DNA of 64,000 nucleotides from Vagococcus carniphilus (GCF_014397115.1 NZ_CP060720.1:574001-638000), one strand, 5' to 3'; counted from the first letter of the stretch, positions 9,250-18,310 are shown. Numbers and translations are program-made. Notes: generated by a model not told the origin, from the letters alone.

Positions 9250-10125
9250 ATGAGTTTATATTTAGAAATACCCGAATGGCCGTTATCATTTCCTTTTAGA
9301 ACGTTTGAAAATGTAGGAGAAATTATTGTGCCACCTCATTGGCATAAAGAAATAGAGATGATTTTTGTAACGAAAGGGTCTGTCAATATTGGGTATGATG
9401 GGCAAATCATTCAAGTGCATGAAGGAGAGATTTTTGTATTTGGCAGTGGAGAATCCCATTATTTTGTTGCGTCCCCAGGAAGTAACCGTTTAGTCTTTCA
9501 ATTTGATTTAAATCTTTTCAGAGATTCTTTATTTAAAGATACCGGACACATGGAACTAGTGAAATTATTTGAAAAGGCTGAAAATCACAGTGTGAATTGG
9601 CCTTATGAGGTTAAAGAAAAAGTCATTGCTTGTCTGGGTGATTTATTTGAAGAGATGAAATATTTAAAAATAGGTTATGAACATGCGATGATTAGTAGCC
9701 TGTTAAAACTCATGACCATTTATTACCGAGAGATACCTGCTAAAGAGGAGAAACAAGAGAGTGCTAATTTTACAGAAGCTCTCAATAATCATGATACACT
9801 AGAGCGATTAAATGAAATTTTTATTTATATTGAAAATCATTATAGTGAAGGAATTACACTAGATGAAATAGCAGGAGTAGTTGGTTTTAGTTCCTATTAT
9901 TTCGCTCGTTTTTTTAAGAAAAATACAGGACAAACTTTTATGCAATTTTTGACTGATTATAGAATTAATCAAGCTAAATATATTTTATCTCATGAAAAAA
10001 TCCCAATGATTGAAGTAGCTGAAAAATCAGGGTTTAATAGTGTTAAAACCTTTCATCACGTGTTTAAAGAGCAAGTTGGTATGTCGCCTTTAAAATTTCA
10101 TAAGTCAATATTCGGGAATAATTAA
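9250..10125 (+). CDS. AraC-family regulator with cupin sensor domain
   Basis: 291 residues. The N-terminal half resembles an AraC-type cupin (PPHWHKEIEMIFVTKGS, then HEGEIFVFGSGESHYF) that would bind a small sugar-like effector. The last 100 residues are the double helix-turn-helix domain (ITLDEIAGVVGFSSYYFARFFKK; PMIEVAEKSGFNSVKTFHHVFKE; ends GMSPLKFHK). AAAAGGAAG precedes the ATG. It stands immediately before the four-gene sugar-derivative operon and is probably its activator. No effector can be named from sequence. Confidence 0.9.
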   Translation: MSLYLEIPEWPLSFPFRTFENVGEIIVPPHWHKEIEMIFVTKGSVNIGYDGQIIQVHEGEIFVFGSGESHYFVASPGSNRLVFQFDLNLFRDSLFKDTGHMELVKLFEKAENHSVNWPYEVKEKVIACLGDLFEEMKYLKIGYEHAMISSLLKLMTIYYREIPAKEEKQESANFTEALNNHDTLERLNEIFIYIENHYSEGITLDEIAGVVGFSSYYFARFFKKNTGQTFMQFLTDYRINQAKYILSHEKIPMIEVAEKSGFNSVKTFHHVFKEQVGMSPLKFHKSIFGNN

Positions 10126-10143
10126 GTCTAAATTAAGGAAGAA

Positions 10144-10204
10144 ACCCCTATCAAAGTTTTGTAGAATGATGTTACAAACAAAACGTTGATGGGGGTATTT
10201 TTTT
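10144..10204 (+). promoter_or_regulatory. Strong hairpin with T-run ending at the start codon of the oxidoreductase operon
   Basis: Positions 10144-10162 pair with 10178-10196: 17 Watson-Crick pairs, one G-T wobble and one mismatch, with a 15-nt loop, then ATTTTTTT and the ATG at 10205. It has every mark of an intrinsic terminator for the AraC gene. The only purine-rich candidate ribosome-binding site for the next gene, GGGGG at 10191-10195, lies in the right arm. The structure may therefore be an attenuator or a translational lock. Inside it, TTTGTA (10158-10163) and TACAAA (10173-10178) form a second inverted repeat. Confidence 0.75.
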
Positions 10205-11284
10205 ATGACTTTAAAAATAGGTATTATCGGTTGTGGTGGAATTGGAACAAATAAACATATGCCATCTTTAAAAACAATTGAAGAAGTAGAGATGGTTGCT
10301 TTTTGTGATGTAATCTTAGAACGTGCGGAAAAAGCAAAAGAAGTGTTTGGGACAAGTGATGCTAAAACATATACAGATTATCAAGAATTACTTGAAGATA
10401 AAACAATTGATGTTATTCATGTCTGTACACCAAATAATTCTCATGCTGAAATTTCAATTGCAGGACTACATTCAGGTAAACACGTTATGTGTGAAAAGCC
10501 AATGGCAAAAACAAGTGAAGAAGCTAGAGCTATGCTTGAAGCTGCTAAAGAAACAGGTAAAAAATTAACGATTGGTTATCAAAATCGATTTAGAACAGAC
10601 TCAACTTATCTACATGAAGTTTGTGCAGATGGTGAATTAGGAGATATTTATTTAGGCAAAGCTCATGCTATTCGTCGCCGTGCTGTTCCAACTTGGGGTG
10701 TCTTTTTAGACGAAGAAGCACAAGGAGGTGGACCTCTAATTGATATTGGGACACATGCCTTAGACTTAACACTTTGGATGATGAATAATTACAAACCAAA
10801 ATATGTAGTAGGTAATACATATCATAAATTATCAGCAACCAAAAATGCAGCCAATGCTTGGGGACCTTGGGATCCAGAGAAATTCACAGTAGAAGATTCA
10901 GCATTTGGATTTGTCACAATGGAAAATGGGGCTACGATTACACTAGAAGCTTCTTGGGCATTAAACAGCTTAGATGTAGGAGAAGCTAAAACAAGTCTTT
11001 CAGGCACTAAAGGTGGAGCAGATATGAAGGATGGCTTAGTGATTAATGGTGAAGATCGTGGCCTACTATATGAACGTAAGGTTGAGTTAGAAACAGGAGG
11101 CGTTGATTTTTACGATGGTACAGGATCAGACCCAGCCGTTTTAGAAGCTGAATCTTGGATTAATGCTATTTTAACGGATACAGAACCTATCGTAAAACCA
11201 GAGGAAGCTTTAGTTGTAACAGAAATTCTAGAAGCTATTTATGAATCATCTAAAACTGGTGAGCCAGTTTTCTTAAATAAATAA
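10205..11284 (+). CDS. Gfo/Idh/MocA-family NAD(P)-dependent oxidoreductase
   Basis: 359 residues. The N-terminal Rossmann fold has [15 protein letters not shown] (7-21), then [11 protein letters not shown] and the family's EKP motif in CEKPMAKT, with the Lys expected near the active site. The C-terminal alpha/beta domain follows ([20 protein letters not shown], whose Asp/His are usual catalytic residues). Members oxidise or reduce hydroxyls of sugars and cyclitols. First gene of a four-gene run (gaps of 14-19 nt) with ThuA-like and TIM-barrel proteins. Substrate unknown. Confidence 0.92.
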   Translation: MTLKIGIIGCGGIGTNKHMPSLKTIEEVEMVAFCDVILERAEKAKEVFGTSDAKTYTDYQELLEDKTIDVIHVCTPNNSHAEISIAGLHSGKHVMCEKPMAKTSEEARAMLEAAKETGKKLTIGYQNRFRTDSTYLHEVCADGELGDIYLGKAHAIRRRAVPTWGVFLDEEAQGGGPLIDIGTHALDLTLWMMNNYKPKYVVGNTYHKLSATKNAANAWGPWDPEKFTVEDSAFGFVTMENGATITLEASWALNSLDVGEAKTSLSGTKGGADMKDGLVINGEDRGLLYERKVELETGGVDFYDGTGSDPAVLEAESWINAILTDTEPIVKPEEALVVTEILEAIYESSKTGEPVFLNK

Positions 11285-11298
11285 AAAGGATGAATGAA

Positions 11299-12009
11299 AT
11301 GATTAATGTAACAGTATGGAATGAATATCGCCATGAAAAAACGGATGAAAAAGTTAAAGAAATGTATCCAGAAGGTATTCACGAACAATTGAAATCTTTT
11401 TTGACTGAAGAATTTACTGTAAAAACAGCCACTTTAGATGAAAAAGAACATGGGTTAACAGAAGAAGTTTTAAATGATACAGATGTCTTAGTTTGGTGGG
11501 GACATATTGCTCATGATGAAGTATCAGAAGAGATTGTTAATCGTGTACATGAACGTGTTTTACAAGGAATGGGACTAATAGTTTTACATTCTGGTCATAT
11601 GTCTAAAATATTTATCAAGTTGATGGGAACAAGCTGTGATTTAAAATGGCGTGAAGCAGATGAAAAATGTCGTATTTGGAATGTTAATCCAAGTCATCCG
11701 ATTGTCGAAGGTATTGGCGAATATATTGAATTAGAAAAAGAAGAGATGTATGGTGAGCATTTTGATATACCAGCACCAGATGAATTGATTTTTATTAACT
11801 GGTATCAAGGTGGAGAAGTTTTTCGCGGAGGATGTACTTATAGGAGAGGTAACGGGAAGATTTTCTATTTCCAACCAGGACATGAGACTTATCCTTCTTA
11901 CTATCATCCAAAGGTACAAAAAGTTATCAAGAATGCTGTGAAGTGGGCAGCACTTAAAGACCATAATTATCCAACTTATGGGAATCATAAACCACTTGAA
12001 ACATTATAA
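11299..12009 (+). CDS. ThuA-like domain protein
   Basis: 236 residues from the ATG at 11299, which has AAAAAGG 9 nt upstream; the in-frame ATG at 11290 overlaps that site. The glutaminase-like ThuA fold is recognised by [11 protein letters not shown] at the start, [26 protein letters not shown] and the C-terminal [17 protein letters not shown]. ThuA was named for trehalose use in Sinorhizobium; related proteins act with Gfo/Idh dehydrogenases on keto-sugar intermediates. Its place between a Gfo/Idh protein and a TIM-barrel protein fits such a role, but the reaction is not known. Confidence 0.87.
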   Translation: MINVTVWNEYRHEKTDEKVKEMYPEGIHEQLKSFLTEEFTVKTATLDEKEHGLTEEVLNDTDVLVWWGHIAHDEVSEEIVNRVHERVLQGMGLIVLHSGHMSKIFIKLMGTSCDLKWREADEKCRIWNVNPSHPIVEGIGEYIELEKEEMYGEHFDIPAPDELIFINWYQGGEVFRGGCTYRRGNGKIFYFQPGHETYPSYYHPKVQKVIKNAVKWAALKDHNYPTYGNHKPLETL

Positions 12010-12028
12010 TTGAAAGGATTGATATCTA

Positions 12029-12997
12029 ATGAAATTAGGCGTATTTACTCCACTTTTTAATAACTTAAATTTTGATCAAATGATAGAAGAAGTCGCAAAA
12101 AGAGGACTTCAAACAGTAGAAATCGGAACAGGAGGATCTCCTGGTTCTTCCCATTGTGATGTAGATAAATTATTAGCAAGTAGTGACGAGAGAAAAGAAT
12201 ATTTATCCAAACTACAAGATAAAGGGTTAGAAATTAGTGCTTTTAGCGCCCATCATAATCCGATTTCTCCCAATCCAAAAGAAGCTAAAGAAGCGGACGA
12301 ATTATTACGTAAGACAATCCAGTTAGCTTCATTGATGAATGTGCCAGTTGTTAATGGTTTTTCTGGTGTTGCAGGAGGAAACGAAACAGATACGAGTGTG
12401 AACTGGCCTGTATTACCATGGCCAACGGATTATACGGATATTTATCACTACCAATGGGAGAAAAAATTGATTCCTTATTGGAAAGATATTAATCAAGTGT
12501 GTGAAACTGCAGGAGTGAAAATTGGTATCGAACTTCATGGTGGTTTTCTTGCTCATACACCTTATACTATGCTGAAATTAAGAGATGCTGCAGGTGAAGC
12601 AATAGGTTGTAATTTGGATCCATCTCATTTATGGTGGCAAGGAATTGATCCTGTGGGAGCTATTAAGATATTAGGTAAAGAAAATGTGATTCATCATTTT
12701 CATGCAAAAGACACTTATTTAGATCAAGATAATATTAATATGTACGGTTTAACTGATATGCAACCTTATAGTGATGTTCAAACACGTGCTTGGACGTTTA
12801 GATCAGTTGGATGTGGTCATAGTATTCAGGAATGGTCTGACATCATTAGTGCCTTAAGATTGTATGGTTATGATTATGTTTTAAGCATTGAGCATGAGGA
12901 TCCTTTGATGTCAATTGACGAAGGGTTTGACCGTGCAGTCACAAATTTAAAATCAATCATGATTAACGATCAACCAACAGATATGTGGTGGGCTTAG
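12029..12997 (+). CDS. Sugar phosphate isomerase/epimerase family TIM-barrel protein
   Basis: 322 residues, AP-endonuclease-2-like (xylose isomerase-like) TIM barrel. Candidate metal ligands appear in the usual order: Glu in GIELHGGF, Asp and His in NLDPSHLWWQG, His in HFHAKDTYLD and Glu in LSIEHEDP. Such enzymes isomerise, epimerise or dehydrate sugars and inosose-type ketones. GAAAGGATTGATA lies before the ATG. The gene is third in the operon between ThuA-like and Gfo/Idh genes; no phosphosugar kinase or transporter is present. Substrate unknown. Confidence 0.9.
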   Translation: MKLGVFTPLFNNLNFDQMIEEVAKRGLQTVEIGTGGSPGSSHCDVDKLLASSDERKEYLSKLQDKGLEISAFSAHHNPISPNPKEAKEADELLRKTIQLASLMNVPVVNGFSGVAGGNETDTSVNWPVLPWPTDYTDIYHYQWEKKLIPYWKDINQVCETAGVKIGIELHGGFLAHTPYTMLKLRDAAGEAIGCNLDPSHLWWQGIDPVGAIKILGKENVIHHFHAKDTYLDQDNINMYGLTDMQPYSDVQTRAWTFRSVGCGHSIQEWSDIISALRLYGYDYVLSIEHEDPLMSIDEGFDRAVTNLKSIMINDQPTDMWWA

Positions 12998-13016
12998 TCA
13001 GTAAGGGGGAAGACAA

Positions 13017-14069
13017 GTGAACTTAATCAATTTAGTTGTTATTGGCTATGGTGGCATGGGAAGCTATCACGCTAGAGAATTAATAAAAGAAACAGATGGT
13101 GTTAAAGTTGTAGGTATCCATGACATCGATCCTGAACGGTTAGAATTAGCTAAAGAGAATCATTTTGAAGTTTATGAAACCTTAGAGAGTGTTTTGACAG
13201 ACCAATCAGTTGAAGCTGTTTTAATAGCGACACCAAATGATTCTCACAAAGAATTGGCTATTGCTGCGATGAAGGCAGGAAAACATGTTGTCTGCGAAAA
13301 ACCAGTTATGATGAACACAAAAGAATTAGAGGAAGTTATGACTATCTCTAAGCAAGAAGAAAAAATATTTATGGTTCATCAAAATAGGCGTTGGGACAAT
13401 GACTTTTTAATTATTCGTGATTTATATCAACAACCAAAAATAGGAGAATTATTCCAAATTGAATCAAGAGTACAAGGAGCTAACGGTATTCCTGGTGACT
13501 GGCGCCATCTAAAACAACACGGTGGTGGAATGGTTCTTGATTGGGGAGTTCATTTATTAGACCAACTATTATTCATGGTTGATAGCAAATTAACGACAGT
13601 AGCAGCTGATTTAAGTTATGTCTTAGGTGATGAAGTTGATGATGGCTTCATTAGTTATTTAACTTTTGAAAATGGCGTTAGAGCTGTCATTGAAGTAGGG
13701 ACGACTAATTTTATTAAATTACCAAGATGGTATGTCAGAGGTTTTGAAGGAGCAGCAGTTATCAATGATTGGGATTTATCGGGAAAAATAGTTAAACAAA
13801 CAGGAACGATTGATCACCACAATCTTGTACCAATCCAAGCAGGACAAGGGTTAACTAAAACAATGGCTCCACCATCAGAGGAAGCAACAACAACTTATGA
13901 AATAAATGAAGTAGTAGCTGATTTTGATTCTTTCTATCATAATTTTTATGAAGTCGTTAGAAAAAAAGCAGAACCAATTGTTAAAAATGAAGAAGTCTAT
14001 CGCGTGCTAAGATTGATTGAAACAATCTTTGAAGCCGCTGAAACAAAACAAGTTCTAACATTTGAATAA
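13017..14069 (+). CDS. Second Gfo/Idh/MocA-family oxidoreductase
   Basis: 350 residues, GTG start at 13017 with AAGGGGGAAGA upstream. Rossmann motif VVIGYGGMGSYHARE, then LIATPNDSHKE, CEKPVMMN and the C-terminal GGGMVLDWGVHLLDQLL. It differs clearly from the first oxidoreductase of the operon (different fingerprint and shorter insert), so it is not a recent duplicate. Two Gfo/Idh enzymes bracketing a ThuA and a TIM-barrel protein suggest an oxidise-rearrange-reduce sequence. Last gene before a bidirectional terminator. Confidence 0.9.
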   Translation: MNLINLVVIGYGGMGSYHARELIKETDGVKVVGIHDIDPERLELAKENHFEVYETLESVLTDQSVEAVLIATPNDSHKELAIAAMKAGKHVVCEKPVMMNTKELEEVMTISKQEEKIFMVHQNRRWDNDFLIIRDLYQQPKIGELFQIESRVQGANGIPGDWRHLKQHGGGMVLDWGVHLLDQLLFMVDSKLTTVAADLSYVLGDEVDDGFISYLTFENGVRAVIEVGTTNFIKLPRWYVRGFEGAAVINDWDLSGKIVKQTGTIDHHNLVPIQAGQGLTKTMAPPSEEATTTYEINEVVADFDSFYHNFYEVVRKKAEPIVKNEEVYRVLRLIETIFEAAETKQVLTFE

Positions 14070-14077
14070 ACTAAAAA

Positions 14078-14110
14078 AAGTGAGTCAGAAAAATTAATCC
14101 TGACTCACTT
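14078..14110. terminator. Bidirectional terminator between the sugar operon and the metal ATPase
   Basis: AAGTGAGTCAG (14078-14088) pairs with CTGACTCACTT (14100-14110); an A run precedes and a T run follows, so it can serve both converging transcripts. Confidence 0.88.
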
Positions 14111-14126
14111 CTTTTTATTGTAATAT

Positions 14127-16091
14127 CTAATCTTTTAAAGGTTTTAATAATCTTAAACCATTGAATAAAACGATTAAAGTACTACCCTCATGGGCAATTA
14201 TACCTAAAGGTAAATTCATCTTACCAATGATATTAAGCACGACAAGAAGTAGAACGATAAACATTGAGAAAACGATGTTTTGCATAACTACTTTGTCTAA
14301 TCGTTTAGAGATTCGGTGAGCGTAACCAAGTTTAGTTAAATCGTTTTGCATTAAAACGACATCAGCTACATCAATTGCAATATCAGTACCTTCTCCCATT
14401 GCTACACCAATATCTGCTTTAACAAGAGCAGGTGCGTCATTTACACCGTCACCAACCATTGCAGTTGAACCATATTGTTTCTCTAAGTCTTCAACAATAG
14501 CAGATTTATTTTCTGGAAGGACATTGCCGATTACTTGGTCCATACCTAATTGGTTAGCAACAGCGCGACCAGTTTTTTCAGCATCACCAGTAATCATAGT
14601 TGTATGAATACCTTGTTCTTTCAGATAAGAAATAACACTTTTAGCATTTTCATTAGGTAAGTCCATCATAGCAATTAAACCTACAACAGAATCATTTTCA
14701 GAGAAGTAAACGACAGTTTTACCTTGTTCAGCATATGCGTGATTCAATTGTTCAACTTGACTTGAGACTTGCTTAAATTGTGAAGGTTTACCAATGCGGT
14801 AAGTATTTCCACCGTAGTTAGAAACTAGACCTTTACCAATTTGATTGTCGATATCAAGTTCAATTGTTTCTGTTACATCAATATGAGCTAAAATAGCATC
14901 TGCTAATGGGTGATTAGCTTGTTTTTCCATTGCAGCAATAATGTTTAAATAGTTAGCTGAGTTGTTTTTATTTTCTACAGTAAAGAAGACATCTGTTACT
15001 TTTGGTTTACCTTCAGTTAAAGTACCTGTTTTATCAAATGCAATTGCGCGAATACCAGCCAAGTTTGAAAGGAAAGAACCACCTTTGAATAAAACGCCAC
15101 GTTTAGCTAAGTTTGAAATACCTGATAAAGTAGCAGGTACATCACTAGCAGCTAAGGCACAAGGTGAAGCAACAGTAAGGAAAACCATTCCTTTATAGAA
15201 ACTTTCATACCAAGTGTGACCAAAAATAAGGGGCATTGCAACAATATATAGAGTAACAATAACCATTACAGCAGTTACATATTTAGGTTCTAATTTTTTA
15301 ATTTTTGTTGCTTTTTTAGAAAGATTTGATTGAGATTGATTAACTAACTGTAAAATTTTAGCAAAAACTGTATCTGAACTTTCTTTTGTTACTTCAATTG
15401 TGATACTGCCATTTCCGTTAATTGTACTACCAAAAACATCATCACCAACTGTTTTTTCAGCAGGCATACTTTCACCATTAATAGAAGATTCGTCAATAGA
15501 AGTATAACCTGCAATGATGCGACCATCTGTTGGAATTTGATCTCCATTCAACACTTTTAATTGATCGCCAATTTTTAAAGTAGCAACATCAACAATTTCA
15601 GTAGATCCATCAGCTTTGATTAGTCTAGCTTCAGTTGGGTTCATTTTCATTAAATTAGTGATTTCACGTTTACTTTTACCTTCAGCGTAATCTTCTAAAA
15701 AGTGAGCCCCAGCAAAGATAACAATGAGTAGTGCCCCTTCTTTGAAATCACCTATAATTGCAGCACCAAAGGCAGCTAATGTCATTAAAATATGAACGTT
15801 AGGGGTAAACTTACGATTTTGTTTTGTTTGAGAAATAGTATCCTCAACACCTTCAATAATAATGTGGTAACCTGACATAAAAATAGTTGCAGTAGCTAAA
15901 ATATTTTGGAAAATACCATCAGCTACAAAAAGACTAGCAATATAAGTAACTAAACCAATAAAAAATAAAACGACAGGTAATTTTCCGTGATCATGATCGT
16001 GGTTGTGACCGCTATGATCGTGGTCATGTCCATGGTCGTGATCGTGTGAATGATTGTGATTTTTGTGGTCATGCTCCATAGAATGTTCCAT
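14127..16091 (-). CDS. P1B-4-type metal-exporting ATPase with His-rich N terminus
   Basis: 654 residues. The first 37 hold 15 histidines, a likely metal-binding tail in place of a folded MBD domain. The pump then shows TGES-like loop (SSINGESMPAEK), SPC (309-311) in the metal-site helix, DKTGTLTEG with phospho-Asp353, MVGDGVNDAPAL and HEGST (634-638) in the last helices. SPC plus HEGxT define the P1B-4 group, whose members export Fe(II), Co(II) or Zn(II) (PfeT, FrvA, CoaT). GGAGGAG precedes the ATG. It has its own promoter and no linked metal regulator. Cation choice (iron or cobalt over cadmium) is inferred. Confidence 0.92.
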   Translation of the reverse strand: MEHSMEHDHKNHNHSHDHDHGHDHDHSGHNHDHDHGKLPVVLFFIGLVTYIASLFVADGIFQNILATATIFMSGYHIIIEGVEDTISQTKQNRKFTPNVHILMTLAAFGAAIIGDFKEGALLIVIFAGAHFLEDYAEGKSKREITNLMKMNPTEARLIKADGSTEIVDVATLKIGDQLKVLNGDQIPTDGRIIAGYTSIDESSINGESMPAEKTVGDDVFGSTINGNGSITIEVTKESSDTVFAKILQLVNQSQSNLSKKATKIKKLEPKYVTAVMVIVTLYIVAMPLIFGHTWYESFYKGMVFLTVASPCALAASDVPATLSGISNLAKRGVLFKGGSFLSNLAGIRAIAFDKTGTLTEGKPKVTDVFFTVENKNNSANYLNIIAAMEKQANHPLADAILAHIDVTETIELDIDNQIGKGLVSNYGGNTYRIGKPSQFKQVSSQVEQLNHAYAEQGKTVVYFSENDSVVGLIAMMDLPNENAKSVISYLKEQGIHTTMITGDAEKTGRAVANQLGMDQVIGNVLPENKSAIVEDLEKQYGSTAMVGDGVNDAPALVKADIGVAMGEGTDIAIDVADVVLMQNDLTKLGYAHRISKRLDKVVMQNIVFSMFIVLLLVVLNIIGKMNLPLGIIAHEGSTLIVLFNGLRLLKPLKD

Positions 16092-16150
16092 AATAAACTC
16101 CTCCTCAAATATATGTAAAAATTATCATATGAATATTTCTTCATGTGTCC

Positions 16151-16179
16151 AGTATAGTGGATGATCTCCAAAAAATCAA
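16151..16179 (-). promoter_or_regulatory. Promoter of the P1B-4 ATPase
   Basis: On the minus strand, TTGATT (plus 16174-16179), 17-nt spacer, TATACT (plus 16151-16156). The leader contains TCATATGA with A/T-rich flanks, but no convincing Fur, PerR or ArsR box. Confidence 0.68.
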
Positions 16180-16191
16180 GAGAAAACATAA

Positions 16192-16227
16192 AAAACACCA
16201 AAGAATTTTGACATTCTTTGGTGTTTT
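16192..16227 (-). terminator. Terminator of the GNAT gene
   Basis: A perfect 15-bp stem (16192-16206 with 16213-16227), 6-nt loop and T run in the minus direction. It isolates the acetyltransferase from the ATPase transcript. Confidence 0.88.
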
Positions 16228-16239
16228 ATAGTAAAAAGA

Positions 16240-16809
16240 TTATCCAACTTGTTTTTGTAAGTGATCATAATCATGGTTAGCAATATCTATTTGTCCGACT
16301 TTTTCAAAACCGTTGTTCAAATAAATTCTACGGGCATTGTCATTAATTTTATCAACATTTAAACCTAATTTGGTTCTATTATGTTGTTTAGCTAAATTAG
16401 GCAGAGCATCTAATAATTCTCTAGCAACACCTTTTCCTCTAAAGTTGGGAGAAGTAACTAAAGTATCAAGATACCATTCATCCTTAAATGTTTCTTCATC
16501 ATCGAAAAGTTTATATTCTTCAGATAAATCGTGAGCAAGTAAAAGGTTGATAAAAGCATCATCAATCGTTTCTTCTAAATGATCTGGATAACCAAAAGCA
16601 ATTCCTGCGACTTGACCTTCGATTTCTTTAACAATCGCATTATTAAAACCATAGCGATAATCAGGCTCTTCAATATAAGCCTTAACTAATAACTCTTTTA
16701 CTTTTGATTCGGGTAATTTACTAAATATATCTAGTTCCATGTCTTTTAGGACAATCATGACTAAATCCATTGCTTCGTTAGCATCTTTAGGTTCTGCTAA
16801 ACGTATCAT
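16240..16809 (-). CDS. GNAT-family N-acetyltransferase
   Basis: 189 residues. N-terminal MIRLAEPKDANEAMDLV is typical of GNAT; acetyl-CoA motif A is LDTLVTSPNFRGKGVARELLDAL (about 115-137, RGKGVA being the pyrophosphate loop), and the end has NARRIYLNNGFEKVGQ. The acceptor cannot be told. GGAGGA lies before the ATG. It is a single-gene unit with its own terminator. Confidence 0.88.
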   Translation of the reverse strand: MIRLAEPKDANEAMDLVMIVLKDMELDIFSKLPESKVKELLVKAYIEEPDYRYGFNNAIVKEIEGQVAGIAFGYPDHLEETIDDAFINLLLAHDLSEEYKLFDDEETFKDEWYLDTLVTSPNFRGKGVARELLDALPNLAKQHNRTKLGLNVDKINDNARRIYLNNGFEKVGQIDIANHDYDHLQKQVG

Positions 16810-16953
16810 AGGTAACAGTCCTCCTTAATAATCTTAATCATACTCTATCACGGTCTATTTTTAGATTCAAGTAACATGCAAGAAAAGGATAACCAGATAT
16901 AAACAATTATATAGTAGGAAGATGGGAAATAAGAATAATTTGTTAAGTAGTGA

Positions 16954-16982
16954 TTGACAGTTCTTAGAATATTTTATATAAT
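16954..16982 (+). promoter_or_regulatory. rplK-rplA promoter
   Basis: TTGACA (16954-16959), 17-nt spacer, TATAAT (16977-16982): consensus in both hexamers, as expected for ribosomal protein genes. Confidence 0.88.
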
Positions 16983-17020
16983 ATTCGAGTATGCGTAGTG
17001 AAATACGTTTATTTTTTTAA

Positions 17021-17061
17021 CGTGGGAGGAGAAATTTACATCTCCATTAAACCACATCACG
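17021..17061 (+). promoter_or_regulatory. Candidate L1-binding leader element before rplK
   Basis: CGTGGGAGG (17021-17029) and ACCAC (17051-17055)/CACG (17058-17061) can pair to enclose an inner GGAGA/TCTCC hairpin, just before the ribosome-binding site. A second copy of the same GTGGGAGG...ACCAC pattern precedes rplA. L1 is known to repress the L11-L1 mRNA in many bacteria through an element that mimics its 23S rRNA site, which contains a similar GGGAG motif. Confidence 0.55.
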
Positions 17062-17081
17062 GACTTAAGGAGGTATGTCTC

Positions 17082-17504
17082 GTGGCAAAGAAGGTAGAAA
17101 AATTAGTTAAATTACAAATCCCAGCAGGGAAAGCAACTCCAGCACCACCAGTTGGACCAGCATTAGGTCAAGCGGGAATTAACATTATGGGATTCACAAA
17201 AGAATTCAACGCTCGTACAGCAGACCAAGCTGGATTAATTATTCCAGTTGTAATTTCTGTATATGAAGATCGTTCATTTACATTTATTACAAAAACACCA
17301 CCAGCTGCAGTATTACTTAAAAAAGCTGCAAAAATCGATAAAGGTTCTGGTGAGCCAAATTCTAAAAAAGTTGCAACTGTAACTAAAGATCAAGTAAAAG
17401 AAATTGCTGAAACTAAAATGCAAGACCTAAACGCAGCTGACGTTGAAGCAGCTATGCGCATGGTAGAAGGTACTGCACGAAGCATGGGTATCACTGTAGA
17501 ATAA
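17082..17504 (+). CDS. rplK: 50S ribosomal protein L11
   Basis: 140 residues from the GTG at 17082, with AAGGAGGT 7 nt upstream; the longer in-frame extension is not supported. N-terminal [30 protein letters not shown] and C-terminal [11 protein letters not shown] are standard L11. L11 binds the GTPase centre of 23S rRNA and is needed for the stringent response. It is first of the rplK-rplA pair. Confidence 0.97.
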   Translation: MAKKVEKLVKLQIPAGKATPAPPVGPALGQAGINIMGFTKEFNARTADQAGLIIPVVISVYEDRSFTFITKTPPAAVLLKKAAKIDKGSGEPNSKKVATVTKDQVKEIAETKMQDLNAADVEAAMRMVEGTARSMGITVE

Positions 17505-17566
17505 TTTTATTCAAGTGACACTTAGAAGTAGCTTCTCAGTCGGTTTATATTGAAAAGTATAAATTC

Positions 17567-17592
17567 GTGGGAGGTTCAACCGTTATAACCAC
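17567..17592 (+). promoter_or_regulatory. Candidate L1-binding leader element before rplA
   Basis: GTGGGAGG (17567-17574) and ACCAC (17588-17592), with GGTT/AACC able to extend the stem, lie just before AAGGAGG of rplA. It repeats the layout seen before rplK, which points to a shared regulator, most simply L1 itself. Confidence 0.55.
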
Positions 17593-17610
17593 AATCAAGG
17601 AGGAAACAAA

Positions 17611-18300
17611 ATGGCTAAAAAGAGTAAAAAAATGCAAGAAGCATTAAAAAAAGTAGACGTAGTAAAAGAATATTCTGTAGCAGAAGCTGTTGCTTTAGCT
17701 AAAGATACTAACATTGCAAAATTTGACGCAACTGTAGAAGTTGCTTATAACTTAAATGTTGACCCTAAAAAAGCGGATCAACAAATTCGTGGTGCTGTTG
17801 TATTACCAAACGGTACTGGTAAAACTCAAACAGTTTTAGTTTTTGCTAAAGGCGAAAAAGCTAAAGAAGCTGAAGCTGCTGGAGCAGACTTTGTCGGCGA
17901 TGCTGACATGGTTGATAAAATCAAAGGTGGCTGGTTTGGATTTGACGTAGTTGTTGCTACACCAGACATGATGGCACAAGTTGGTCAATTAGGACGTGTC
18001 TTAGGACCTAAAGGCTTAATGCCAAACCCTAAAACAGGAACTGTTACTATGGATGTAACTAAAGCTGTTGAAGAAGTTAAAGCTGGTAAAGTAACTTACC
18101 GTGTTGACAAACAAGGTAATATCCACGTTCCAATTGGTAAAGTATCATTTGATGATGCTAAATTAATTGAAAACTTCAATACAATTAACGATGTAATCCT
18201 TAAAGCAAAACCTGCTGCAACAAAAGGTCAATACATTAAAAACTTAACAGTTACAACTACATTTGGCCCTGGTGTTAAAGTAGATAAATTTTCTTTCTAA
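17611..18300 (+). CDS. rplA: 50S ribosomal protein L1
   Basis: 229 residues, usual length. Recognised by [45 protein letters not shown] and the C-terminal [12 protein letters not shown]1 forms the mobile stalk near the E site and is a translational repressor of its own operon in many bacteria. AAGGAGG precedes the ATG. Confidence 0.97.
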   Translation: MAKKSKKMQEALKKVDVVKEYSVAEAVALAKDTNIAKFDATVEVAYNLNVDPKKADQQIRGAVVLPNGTGKTQTVLVFAKGEKAKEAEAAGADFVGDADMVDKIKGGWFGFDVVVATPDMMAQVGQLGRVLGPKGLMPNPKTGTVTMDVTKAVEEVKAGKVTYRVDKQGNIHVPIGKVSFDDAKLIENFNTINDVILKAKPAATKGQYIKNLTVTTTFGPGVKVDKFSF

Positions 18301-18310
18301 AAAAACTTGT

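Noticed and set aside
14962-15198. Plus-strand frame inside the metal ATPase
   Set aside because: Antisense shadow of the P-domain coding sequence.
15980-16085. CATGATCGTGGTCATG-like repeats at the start of the ATPase gene
   Set aside because: They are His/Asp codons of the metal-binding tail, not an operator or mobile element.
16092-16150. Possible Fur/PerR box in the ATPase leader
   Set aside because: The best alignment around TCATATGATAAT matches only about half of the consensus positions, so it is not reported as a site.
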